Assembly (NCBI RefSeq): GCF_024586455.1
Contig: NW_026091437.1
Span: 1 to 64,000 of the forward strand
Origin: Bactrocera neohumeralis
Taxonomy: Eukaryota; Arthropoda; Insecta; Diptera; Tephritidae
Reading direction: 5' to 3'
Length of the DNA: 64,000 nucleotides
The notes below the pieces were generated by a model. The model saw only the letters and a program-made list of their open reading frames with translations, was not told where the DNA came from and made no database searches. Every line of letters starts with the position of its first letter. Position 1 is the first letter of the stretch. Below, one piece after another: positions 53,411-63,614 of this stretch. The position numbers were made by a program, and so were the translations under genes.

Positions 53411-53685
53411 AAAGGGGGAGGAGTTAACTACGCGTTTATTTACTTGCACTTTCCCTGCAATATTTCCGTTGCTAAACCGAAAATTCTTCGAAAGCAACAC
53501 TCAGGCCTCGCGCGGGTAAAGAAACTCAAGTTGTAGCTTCTTGATTATTACTTCATTGAATAATAATATAAAATTGAAATGCTTGGGTTTTAAACAAACA
53601 TTTTTCTTAACTCACATATTTGTACATTCTTACGTAAACATCAAAATAATTTCCGGGATCGACCACTTCAAATTTATTTGTAAGC
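53411..53685 (+). repeat. Polypurine tract and 3' LTR start, gypsy element 2
   Basis: AAAGGGGGAGG is followed by AGTTAACTACGCG at 53422. Similarity to the 5' LTR runs to about 53515 (cactcaggcctcgcg). Beyond that the two diverge, so the 3' LTR is truncated or has been rearranged before the hAT insertion. Confidence 0.7.
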
Positions 53686-54090
53686 AATAAAATCATTACC
53701 GTCTTCACCATAAGGGCACACGGGGCCCGAAGGGCCAACAATTTCTCTCACACATTTTCGTCGGGCATATTACACTTTTTTCACAAATCAGTAATCTTAT
53801 CAGAGGGTATATTTCCGAACGCATCCTACCTAGTTTACTAAGTACACGATCTAACGATCACTCACGCAATCACTCCTATTCTAAAGTCAAGCTGCACCGT
53901 GTAAACAAGGCCTAACATATATGTCGACATTGTCTATGCTTTCAGTCTGATAGGAGTGAGTGAGTGGAGTTATTTTGTTTCGTTTGATACTGAGATCAGT
54001 AAACACTGGATTATTTATCTAAGGTTTGATATTTAAAATTGAGTAAAATAGACAGAAGTTTTGATTTGTTCGTTTAAACATTATTTCATT

Positions 54091-54204
54091 ATGTCGAAAA
54101 GAACATATTTAAGTGTTTCACAAAAACGAAAAAAAGTTACAGCTCAAAAAGAAATAACGGAAAAACTCCCAAAGCTCATTTCGTTTTTTACGGTTGAATA
54201 AACA
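54091..54204 (+). pseudogene. hAT transposase N-terminus
   Basis: MSKRTYLSVSQKRKKVTAQK then EKLPKLISFF is the usual start of ZMYM1-like hAT proteins. The frame ends at a TAA (54199) just before the MITE inserted at 54213. Confidence 0.75.
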
Positions 54205-54212
54205 AATAATGC

Positions 54213-54653
54213 TTAGTACGCAGCTCTCAAGAAACGTAAAAACTTCATTTAAAAAAACGCTTAAGAAACGGTCAAGAAACTTTCCTGTGATGTGAATATG
54301 GCAAACCTGGTTTTGCGAAGAAACATCAAATCAACAATTGTTTCTTAAAGGAAATTCGAAGTAATCGTCAAATTCATCCTAAATTAGTTGAAATCATTAT
54401 TATGAGGTATATTTCATTTTGAAATGTTGTATAAAACCTACCAATCAACAACATTTCTTAAATCTCAATGAAAATACATATTTATGTTACCATACACATA
54501 CACACATACATATTACGCACAAAGCTTGTTTTCTTTGTTTATTTTCTCTTGTTCTTCTAATGTAGATCATTCACAATGCGTAAACAGCTGTCAAAGTTAC
54601 TTGAGAAATAATGCATTTTTTTCTTGAGCAATTACTTGAGAGCTGCGTACCAA
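54213..54653. mobile_element. MITE copy 1 with 'GTACGCAGCTCTCAAG' termini
   Basis: The ends are TTAGTACGCAGCTCTCAAG and CTTGAGAGCTGCGTACCAA, a 16-bp inverted repeat. The interior is noncoding and nearly identical to the copy at 58647-59160. It interrupts the hAT transposase. The target duplication could not be fixed. Confidence 0.9.
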
Positions 54654-55340
54654 CTTTAAGGCGAGAGATTATTCATTCTCATCACCGCAAGACAAAAGTA
54701 CCTCTGAATGTCACCAGGAAGAAGAGGTTACATGTGACGAAAATTACAAACATACTATACATTAGATGCTGAACCATCGACTTCAAACCACTGTGAATTA
54801 ATAACTGTATCTGAGTCTTCTGAGCCTGGTACTTAATGTGACGACATTTTACCGGAAGAAATCCGTGATATTTGGATTCGAAAAGGACCAGAGTTTTTCC
54901 AAAATATAAATAGTGACTTCTCTGAAACTTCTACAAGTTTTCCAGATTCAAAGGGTAAAACGAAAACTACATACTTAACTAAAAACATTTTTTTCGTAAT
55001 TTGACGAATGGTGAGTCTTTACAAAGAAAATTGCTCCTTTATTCACCTTTATTCTATTTAATACCACTACTGGTACTGTACATAATTTAAGTTCTCCTAA
55101 CGGATATAAACATTGGAAGCAATAAAGTAACTTATTGATAGAGCATGAGAACACTTTACAGCACAGGGAACTTATGATGAATTATGTTGCAAGAATGAAA
55201 ACTACTAGACGAATTGTGCTTAGGAGGATTGTTGCAGTAGGGAAATTGAATTTATCCTTCGATTTGGGTTTCAAACTTATTATTGCGAGAGAAATACAGT
55301 ACAAATTATAAAACAATAATTATCAATTCCAAAGGTAAAC
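54654..55340 (+). pseudogene. hAT transposase, TTF-type zinc-finger region
   Basis: It reads LPEEIRDIWIRKGPEFFQNI, TKTTYLTKNIFFRNLTNGES and RKLLLYSP, then after frameshifts NGYKHWKQ and LIEHENTLQHRELMMNYVAR. This is the TTF/ZMYM1 zinc-finger module of hAT transposases ('...YLSKDIFFRKLKNGE...WLLYS...W.H...L..HE.S..H'). The zinc-binding cysteines are largely lost. Confidence 0.75.
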
Positions 55341-55398
55341 AAAGTGGTTATAATCGAAAAGTCAACCATATGCATGCAATACATAGTGGCTCATTTTA

Positions 55399-56614
55399 TT
55401 AAAAATTCAAGCAGAAAAATCCTTTTACATTGCGTGTTTCATAACGGCATAACGGTTTCAAAACTTGGCAGTCATCAAGTTTTGCGAATCTTTCGATGAC
55501 TTCTTCGGCGGTGATTTCGATGTCATGATACGTATGAAGCAACGCTAATCCAACTAGTCTTTCTTGAAGCATGGTCGTTCTAAGCCATGTTTTGATGCGG
55601 CGAAGACAAGAGAAAGAACGTTCAGAGCTCGCGTTTGTTACGGGAAGTGTACAGAATACTCGGAGATAGGTGTGGATTGTTGGGAATATAATTTCCAGTG
55701 CAGAAGTTGGAATTTCGCTGTCTTCAATTTTTTGTTGCTGCTGCCAGTGACATTGCCAGTAGCTTAATTCACCTTTGAATTTCAATTTTTGTACGCTTTT
55801 TTCGTCATCCAAAAGATTCCCGAATCTTTCTATCAAGCATCCGATTAGATCATCGATTTCGTTTTCTTTTAAAAGACTTGCTTTTTCTGGGAGCAACACA
55901 CTCAATTGGTAACCATCCAAAACTTCTTGTGAAAAACGAGCTTCCAAATCTTATTTGATGGTAGCCAGCAGAGGTATGTAGACAGAGACCCTGTAGTAAT
56001 CTTCGCAAGTTTTCACGTCGTAATTTTCGCGTTTCGTTTGTCGACCACATGTTCTCGGTTTCGCTTCGTCAACATCGAGTTTTTCCGCCATTTTCTTGGC
56101 TTCTGAATAAATCAATCGGAATATTTCATCAACTTTTTCTCTCTTTTTTTCCAAGGTGGCATACAACGTCCCAATCATTTTTGATGCCTTCGCCAAATCA
56201 ATTGCTTCCTTTTGAAGGACTACGCTAAGCGAATGTGTGAGCGATAGAATGTCGCTGAGACAGAAGAGCCCGACGATAAATTCGAACTTGCACAAAGCCG
56301 ATATGAGAATTGTTGCTTTGCCTGCTGTTTCTCTGTTCTCCCACTCACTGATTTTTGACAGAGCTTCGATGATCAACGGTAACTTCGCAACAAATTGAAG
56401 GACAGCATTAATTTGTCGACTGGACAATTTCTTCACAAAGTATCTTTGCTAATGCTAATACAGTCACACGTTTTGGAAATGAGTTCTTGAAGAATTTGTC
56501 GACTTCTCGTATGTCACTGGCAGCGTTTTTGATTAATCGTACTTTCACTGACTTTGAAATACTGTTGTTGAGTTTGTGCGAGAAACACGGAGTCGTGACA
56601 GCATATTCGGCCAA
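55399..56614 (-). pseudogene. Antisense fragment of a second hAT transposase
   Basis: Three minus-strand pieces read in order. 56408-56614 has CFSHKLNNSISKSVKVRLIK and EVDKFFKNSFPKR. 55951-56436 has QFVAKLPLIIEALSKISEWE, LSDILSLTHSLSVVLQKEAI and KPRTCGRQTKRENYDVKTCE. 55399-55947 has the C-terminal dimerisation block LPVTNASSERSFSCLRRIKT and GLALLHTYHDIEIT. The pattern is that of '52 kDa repressor'/ZMYM-type hAT proteins. N-terminal zinc fingers and the DDE start are missing. The catalytic Glu region is probably in the dimerisation part. A stop and a frameshift separate the pieces. Confidence 0.85.
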
Positions 56615-57240
56615 ACATTTTTTTTTTTTTTACAAAATGTCAATAAAAATCGGGAACATTTCTCGACAGAGCCGGGAAAATTTCCGTGCCTGATTTCCAG
56701 GCGTTTCCGGACCATCTGTTATCGTCGGGAATTGCCGGGTTCCGAGGACGAGGGCAAGTTAAATCACGGGTTCTATATGCAAAATTTGCTACTACTATTG
56801 TTAAATAAACAAACCTAACCACAATTTTTATGTAAACACTCGTTTGAATGTCAGTGAAATTTCACCACGCACTAAAATGAACAGTAAAATCGAAACAACA
56901 TCGATACTTACCATTTTAGATATTCAAAATTGGGCACTTTATTTTCCAGAATAAGGTATAACTTCACAGAAATTGACGAAAATGAAATGGGAAACTTGGG
57001 CAATTTATAGTTACTATATAGATGATTCCGCTCAGCTGGGCATAGCGTGATTCTATTGGACAGTCAAGTTGAGGCGTTTTTGGCGGGATAAACGGATTTA
57101 AATGAAACGTCACCATGCGTCGAGTGTTTTTATACACAATAGTACCAATTGTACAGTATGAGACATATGTATATGCCCGCAGAGATATAGAAACCTATGG
57201 GGCATTCGATAGTCGCAAGTGGCATCATGTCATTTAATCA
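56615..57240. other. Noncoding remainder of the inner insertion
   Basis: It has a T-run at 56618-56631 and a moderately GC-rich part at 56650-56770. No motif was recognised. It probably contains upstream or rearranged parts of the antisense hAT. Confidence 0.4.
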
Positions 57241-57347
57241 TGTGGTGTCAACTGACGCTAGGTGAAACCACGAACTACGAACAACATATAGACACGATGC
57301 CGCTTGCGACTATCGAACGCCCCATTAATTCGATATCTCTGCGGGAC
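57176..57347. repeat. Inverted repeat at the resumption of the outer hAT
   Basis: The left arm 57176-57230 (cccgcagagatatag...ggggcattcgatagtcgca) and right arm 57296-57347 are reverse complements over about 52 bp with a few mismatches, around a 65-bp loop. The right arm overlaps the point where the hAT reading resumes. Confidence 0.85.
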
Positions 57348-58500
57348 AATGCATCAATTATGTCTAGAAAGTACTCTGGTGTTCAGTCAAGAATAAATGA
57401 AATTTGCGAATTTGCGATTTACGTTCCATGTGCGGCACATTCGCTAAATTTAGTTGGTGTTCAGGCTGTTGAGTGTGTTACTGAAGCGGCATCATTCTTT
57501 CAATTTGTACAAAACTTGTTAAATTTTTTCTCGGCCTCGACAAAACGGTGGAAAATTTTGACAGAGCATTTAGGAGCTAATAGAGTCCTATAGTCTCTTT
57601 CGGAAACGAGATGGTCTGCACGTGTCAATGCCATTAATGCTTTGCAAAATGGTTAATGAATTAATTAATAATAATATTTCTGAAGCATTGTCTTCAATCG
57701 CAAGTGACACCAGTTAACCAGAAGACACTAGAAAGGAAGCCCAAAGCCTAGAAAAAAAAGGAAAATTTGATACTGCTCTTCTAACGGAAATATGGAATGA
57801 TCTTTTGGGAATTATGAATAAAACAAGTCTAAGATTACAGAATAGCACCCTGACCATGGACGTTGTAACGAAACTTTACGAATCTATGATCAGTTATGTC
57901 AATACCGCACGCAATAATTTTGATCAGTACGAAACGGCTGCTAAAGAAAAAAATCCATTTGCTGACTACAAAGATACATTTGAAAGAAAAAAAATCGCAG
58001 CATAAGCATCACTTTTTTTGAAAGATCATCAGAGACTGAACAGTTGAGAGGCAAGGATAAGTTTCGTGTAGATACTTTCATTCCCATAATTGACACATTA
58101 AATACACATTTAAGAAAACGTTCGGCAGCATACCAAGATATTTATAGTCGATTTAGTTTTCTTTGTCAGTTAACAACAATTGAATCTGGCGAGTTGATCA
58201 AAAAATGCAAAGAATTTTCAGAATTTTATCATGAAGACATTAATGCAGATGAGCTCAAAACAGAATGTTTTCATTTAAAAATATTTAAAAAACACAGCAA
58301 AGCAATCAGCGGATTTAAATATCTCATCATTTTCATCATTTTCGCAGCTTAAGAGAATAAAAAATGAATTGCGACTGAGTAGTTTGTCAATTATGTGCAT
58401 AGAAAGTGATATCCTTCAAAAAATTGACTTTAAAGATATCTACAATAGAAGATTTTGCTCAACAGAAATCTCGAAAGAAATCGTTATCTTAATATCGTAA
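57330..58500 (+). pseudogene. hAT transposase, core and C-terminus
   Basis: It resumes at DNASIMSRKYSGVQSRINEI, then YVPCAAHSLNLVGVQAVECV (DUF4371-type, with a catalytic Asp in RDNAS), FFSASTKRWKILTEHLG, ETRWSARVNAINAL, TLTMDVVTKLYESMISYVNT, RGKDKFRVDTFIPIIDTLNT and LSSLSIMCIESDILQKIDFK. The last is the end of ZMYM1-type hAT proteins. Stops lie at about 57593, 57655, 57715, 58003 and 58350. The classic SSERSFS dimerisation motif is not visible in this copy. Confidence 0.85.
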
Positions 58501-58646
58501 TCACACACAGAAACACACACCTACACGCATCATCATTAATGACATTTATATCATACTGTATTTGATTCTTGTGTGCCCAAGGGCCGCAGCTTGGTTTAAG
58601 ACGGCCCTGAATAAAATAATGGTTATTTATAACATTGCTGTAAAGC

Positions 58647-59160
58647 TTAGTACGCAGCTCTCAAGAAACGTAAAAACTTCATATAAAAAAACGCTTAAGA
58701 AACGGTCAAGAAACTTTCCTGCGACAAATTTACTTGTGCTAGTACGCAGCTCTCAAGAAATCTAGTACTAATTTTTAATACTTTTTTTCAGTAAAATGTA
58801 AATATGGCAAACCTGGTTTTGCGAAGAAACATCAAAAAAACAATTGTTCCTTGAAGGAAAATCGAAGTAATCGTCAAATTCATCCTAAATTAGTTGAAAT
58901 CATTATTATGAAGTATATTTCATTTTGAAATGTTGCATAAAACCTACCAATCATCAACAACATTTCTTAAATCTCAATGAAAATATTTATGTTACCATAC
59001 ACATACACACTTACATATTACACACAAAGTTTGTTTTCTTTGTTTATTCTCTCTTGCTCTTCTAATGTAGATCATTCACAACGCGTAACCAGCTGTCAAA
59101 ATTACTTGAGAAATAATGTATTTTTTTTTCTTGCGCAATTACTTGAGAGCTGCGTACCAA
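58647..59160. mobile_element. MITE copy 2 with 'GTACGCAGCTCTCAAG' termini
   Basis: This is nearly the same sequence as 54213-54653. It carries an extra internal copy of the terminal motif (ctagtacgcagctctcaag at about 58737) with about 60 bp not present in copy 1. It lies 30 bp right of the hAT target duplication, so the pair brackets most of the hAT element. Confidence 0.9.
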
Positions 59161-59365
59161 CCTTAACAAAGAACAATTCAAAATAAGCAGTGAAACATTA
59201 TATCAGTTTCATATGCATACATACTACATATATTGCTTGCTATTCGTTTTATACATTAAAGAAGCTTATTGAACAGAAACTCAGATTTCGTATTTAACTT
59301 ACAGGGGACTGATTGCCTTGGTATATTGGGTGAAATCTCAGACGTAACTTGCCCCGTAACTATTA
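59161..59365. other. AT-rich spacer
   Basis: Nothing recognised between the MITE and the inverted repeat pair. Confidence 0.5.
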
Positions 59366-61613
59366 ACAAGTAAGGAAGGGCTAAGTTCGGGTACAACCGA
59401 AGATTTTATACTCTTGCAATTTGCAAGAATCAAGGCTAGGGAAATACTGTATGGTGTAAAAAGTCAACCTGAGGATCGAAATCCAAGCAATTTTATATAT
59501 CCATATAAATATATATATAACACCTATAGTCTCAAACACATAAGGTTTGTTAGAAAAACGAAAACCATTATATGTAGTAATGGATATTAGTTATATGGGG
59601 GGTAAGTCAAGTTTTCGTGAAATTTATCAATCTTAGGCACTGTTATGAATAAAGCGTGCTCTCTTATTTTCATTGGGGTAACTCACATATTGGCCGATAA
59701 ATGCGGTACAAAGTCACTCCGAACTTCGAATATCTTTATAATAAGTACACGGAGGTTAAGGGAAGAATTGGTCCGATTCAACCCATTTTTGAAGCATTAT
59801 AAGAGAAGGATTATCCCTTATTTTATATATAACACACTGACCGATATTTTCGATCAAAAGTCAACTATAGGTACTGGGGTCCAAATTACGTACCTACGCC
59901 CTTGAACAGTTTTTGTTTGAATTAAATAATTTTTGATCTCATAAGATGGCACATACTAAGGCCATTATTCGAGCAAAGTTTAATCCCGTTATATTAATTG
60001 CTTCTTGATTTGTTTGCAGGAAACTGAACGAATCAAGTGGAATTTAAAATTGTGCTATATGGGATGTAGGCGTAGTTAAAAAGTGGGCGCTGCCACCCCC
60101 ATCGTCCAATTTTCACCGCGGCCTCTACAAAGCTTTATCATACCGTCAAGGCGGCATATTTTTACGGTTCGGGTGCAATTACTTACTGATTTATCGCACT
60201 TTTAGTAGTTTTGAACAGTACTGTTATATGGGGAGTGAGCGAACTTTTCGTCCTATTTTATTTAATTGCACACTATCGGTAGGAGCTATTGTAATATTCG
60301 TGCGTGGCGAAGTTGGTTGTTATAGCTTTAGTGGTTAAGGAGATATGTTTTATATTACATTATATATATATTTATCAAAATTTTTTTATATTTTTATACT
60401 CTTTCAACTAGTTGCTACAGAGTATTATAATTTTATTCACCTTACTTTGTACGTATCACCTAAAACTAAGCGAGATAGATATAATTGGTTATATACATAT
60501 ATATCTACATATATAAATGGTCAGGATGACGAGAGAAGTTGAAATCCGATTGACTGTCTGCCTGTCCGTCCTGTCCGTAGATGGGCGTAATTGACCTACT
60601 GCCACGCCCACAAATCACCATTAACCGAAAGCCATAACTACGCACTAAATTAATATATAAACTATAATTTGGTACAGAGGATAGCAGTAGTAAGAGGCAC
60701 TTGTTTGCAAAAAATTTTGGAAAGGTGTGCGTGGCCCTATAAAAAGTTTAATTTACATATTTCCTAAATCACTTAAGCTACAAACCGACCGACAGTGTGA
60801 AAATGAATGAAATCGGAGGACAACCCCGCTCACTTCCCATACCACTACTGTTAAAAACTACTAAAAGTGCGATAAATCAATAATTAAATAGCTAGAGACA
60901 TTAAATTTTACCACTGAAATGGAATGAGGGAGCTTTATAAGAGCCGCTATGAAAATTTGTCAATGGGCGTGACACCGCCTACTTTTTAGTGAAATTCCAT
61001 ATTTCGAGACCTCACTGACCGATTTAAATAAATTTAGTAAGTGGCGTTCTTTTATATTCCTATATCAGGTTGGGAAAATGAGCGAAATCCGACAATAACT
61101 ACGCCAACTTTCCACAAAAAAATTGTTTAAATCCAATAAAAACTGTTGAAGCCCCTAGGTTTCGAATATTTAGACCCAGTATATATAGTTGACTTTTGAT
61201 CGAAAATGTTGGTCAATGAGTGACATATATAACTGAAATTAAGGGATAATCCTTCTCTTATAATGGTATGTAAGTCTGTTTGTCGAAAATGGGTTCAATT
61301 GGACCAATACTTCCTTTAGCCCTCATATAGTACCTAATATAAAGATTTTCAAACTTCGGGGTGACTTTGTACCGCATGTATAGGCTAATATGTGAGTTAT
61401 CATAACAGGGTATCTTTGTACCAAAAATAAATTTGAGCGAAAACTTGGCTTAGCCCTCATATAACTAATATCAGGATTTTCGTACATCCGGCTAACTTCA
61501 CTCTATGTGATTGGCCTTACGCCTTAAAATATTTTCCTGGCTTTGATTCTTGCAAGTTGCTAGAGCATAACATGTTCGTTTGCACCCGAACTTAGCCCAT
61601 CCTTACTTTTTTA
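59366..61613. repeat. Inverted pair of the 'AACAAGTAAGGA' repeat (copies d+ and d-)
   Basis: The plus-oriented copy starts acaagtaaggaagggctaag (59366) and runs to about 60404. The minus-oriented copy runs from about 60405 (complement of the 3' end, with the gacgga units as tgtccgtcctgtccg) to 61613 (cttagcccatccttact). The arms of about 1.1 kb are diverged but clearly complementary throughout, for example ataagagaaggattatccct against agggataatccttctcttat. The plus copy lacks its own 3' end. Noncoding. Confidence 0.88.
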
Positions 61614-61849
61614 ATAATAACTTTAAGTTTTTGAAAGTAAAATAATTTTTTAATCTCCTTATAACACCCAATAATTCCATTGTGGCTTGTTTCATATTTA
61701 TGATAATTATATATTTGCTTTAGAGTTTCATCTTCGCTAACCATATCCTTTGCCCGAAAACTACATTTAACAAGTTTTATATTTTGTCTTTGACTATAAG
61801 ATTATAAGATTATCATCTGCAAGCGATTATAGTCATGTTCATTTAGTTC
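61614..61849. other. AT-rich spacer
   Basis: There is no coding pattern. It may be 3' pol sequence of the minus-strand gypsy fragment that follows. Confidence 0.4.
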
Positions 61850-62985
61850 TAAGTAATTTCTTACTTTACCCGATTTGAAATACTATCTTCTCAAAATATC
61901 TGGCACTAATTCGTTTTCCAAATCTTGTAGAGTTATATATACCACCTTATTATCTTTATTTTGGATAAATTGCATGCTCATATTACATTATCCTATCTTT
62001 AATATCCATCTCTGTACTTTTTGGTTCACACCAATACATTGTGTTTTTGCAAGAAGCCATTTAAATGGTTGATGATCAGTTTGTAGTCAAATTGTACACC
62101 ATTCAGAAATGGACAAAAATAGTTCATGGCCCATACTATGGCAAAAAGTTTTTTTTCCGTTGAGGAGTAATTTTTCTCATGATTATTTAGAATTCTGCTG
62201 GCTTGTTGTAGTACTGCTCCAATTGCAAAATTCTTGCATCAGTTATTAATTTAAACCAGCGTTGCCCACGGCCTATGCGCACAATAGCGCACGGACAGTG
62301 CCAGACACCTCACACCAACATGTCGCGACAAGTGTCTATGAAAGCACGATTGTGCTACTGTATTCAACTTCGTAGGCAAGCAAAGCAGAATTTTGCGATC
62401 AGTTGACGCTAGAATAACCAACGCAAGCATAACGTGCACACAGTCACGTTGGACAACACTGATTTAAACCGATTATTAAAATCAGGATTCCTCAAAGTTG
62501 GTGCTTCTGTCAAAAATCGTTTAAAATTTTCAAATGAATTTACATAATTAATATCATTTGAATTACCTTTCATATCTTTTTTCAAATATGAGGCCATAGG
62601 TTTCGCAACTTCGGCATAATATTTTACAAATTTCCTGTAATAACCGGTAACTCCTAAGAATGCTTTAATTTGCTTTTGTGTTTGCGGTAACTCAAGTTTC
62701 ACAATACTTTTAATGTTTTTAGGATTTACTTTAACACCTTGGGGTGTAAATATATATTCTAAAAATTTTGTTTGTTTACAACAAAAATTTCATTTATCCA
62801 ATTGAATTTTTAAATTGTATTTTTTCAGAACATTGAAAATTTTATTTAAATTATCATTAAGTTGCTGCAAAGATGTGCTAAAGACGAGAATGTCGTCCAT
62901 ATAAACAACACATATTTTATTGATGAAATTCTTTAGAACAAAATTCAAAATTTTTGAGGTGAAAACTTCTTATGGCGCGTTGGGC
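61850..62985 (-). pseudogene. Ty3/gypsy pol fragment (RT to RNase H), element 3
   Basis: Minus-strand frames read FVLKNFINKICVVYMDDILV (YMDD is the RT active site, about 62885-62915) and NLNKIFNVLKKYNLKIQLDK. They continue KLELPQTQKQIKAFLGVTGY then YRKFVKYYAEVAKPMASYLK, the connection region, and FLTEAPTLRNPDF, the RNase H lead-in. RNase H continues to about 61900 after a hAT MITE. The upstream end stops near NAP at 62980. It is a third gypsy lineage in the window, opposite in orientation to the other two, with frameshifts. Confidence 0.85.
62257..62461. mobile_element. hAT MITE (205 bp) with 8-bp TSD
   Basis: The ends are CAGCGTTGCCCAC and, in reverse complement, CAGTGTTGTCCAAC. ATTTAAAC flanks both sides exactly (62249-62256 and 62462-62469). 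It interrupts the RNase H lead-in of the gypsy pol fragment. Confidence 0.95.
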
Positions 62986-63027
62986 ACTTTTGTGGGTGAG
63001 CATTTTCAACCATTCTCACGACATATG

Positions 63028-63614
63028 AAAGTGTAAACACAATGGCTACGACAGACTTCAGCGGCACGACAGTGAACTGAAAACGTCGTTGTTCATCTTA
63101 CTACATGTACATTTTGAGAATCAACAACAACACAATGGCCGGCATGTACACAAAACAACGCAGTTGTCCATTTTGCATGTACACAATTTCGTTGTGGCCA
63201 TACTAATACCTTTCACTTCAATGAAATTTTAATATTTTGTTCAAAGTGAAATTTTTTATGCAAAAAATAAGTAAATAGGTAAATATTTTTGCGTTAAAAT
63301 GTCAAGAGCTATAATATAGCTATTTTATGCTTTTATTTGTAAAATAATTGCAAGTTTGTTAGAGCTGTGAATAATTTTACATTTTACATATTAGTGGCAT
63401 CACCACTCTACCTCCTCTTTCTATCTTCCATTCTACTGTCAACTCTACTGTCGTTGGCAAAAATAGGAGCAAATTGAAGTTAGCGAGAACGACAACTGTC
63501 GGCCTGCAGTCGTGTAGTCGTGCAGTGAAAATAACACTGCCCATAAGAACGTGTGTATTTTAATATTTGACAGATGTAGTTTGCAGTCTGTCGTAGCCAT
63601 TGTGTTTACACTTT
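63028..63614. mobile_element. 587-bp element with 29-bp perfect TIRs
   Basis: The left end AAAGTGTAAACACAATGGCT then ACGACAGAC (63028-63056) is exactly complementary to 63586-63614. The interior is noncoding and carries further ACAATGGC-like and catgtacac motifs. No matching target duplication was found. The family is unknown. Confidence 0.88.

Larger units (their letters stand above)
39132..53690 (+). mobile_element. Gypsy/errantivirus-like element 2, nested
   Basis: The 5' LTR start (39132-39157 plus 41867-42060), leader, gag (42573), protease split by a BEL element, RT-RNase H-integrase (49880-51800), env remnant (52140-53400), polypurine tract and 3' LTR start (53422) are in the canonical order on the plus strand. 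The two LTR starts share gttaactacg, the gctaaaccRaaaattcttcg block and aaagcaacactcagg. Every gene is broken by stops. The 3' LTR border was not determined; a hAT element begins at 53694. Confidence 0.75.
53694..58609 (+). mobile_element. hAT element of ZMYM1 type, 4.9 kb, with internal insertions
   Basis: AATAAAAT flanks both ends (53686-53693 and 58610-58617), the 8-bp duplication of a hAT. The ends are similar inverted repeats: the left runs CATTACCGTCTTCACC to GGGCACAC, and the right, in reverse complement, CAGGGCCGTCTTAAACC to GGGCACAC. The transposase is on the plus strand. A MITE (54213-54653) splits its N-terminus, and an antisense fragment of another hAT (about 55340-57200) interrupts its middle. 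Confidence 0.9.

Noticed and set aside
54654..58500. ZMYM1-like coding as a domesticated host gene
   Set aside because: It has multiple stops, frameshifts, an internal antisense insertion and an intact hAT target duplication, so it is a dead transposon rather than a host gene.
58640..59167. A defined TSD for the GTACGCAGC MITE
   Set aside because: Flanks of the two copies (gcTTA/CAAct and agcTTA/CAAcc) did not give a consistent duplication, so none is claimed.
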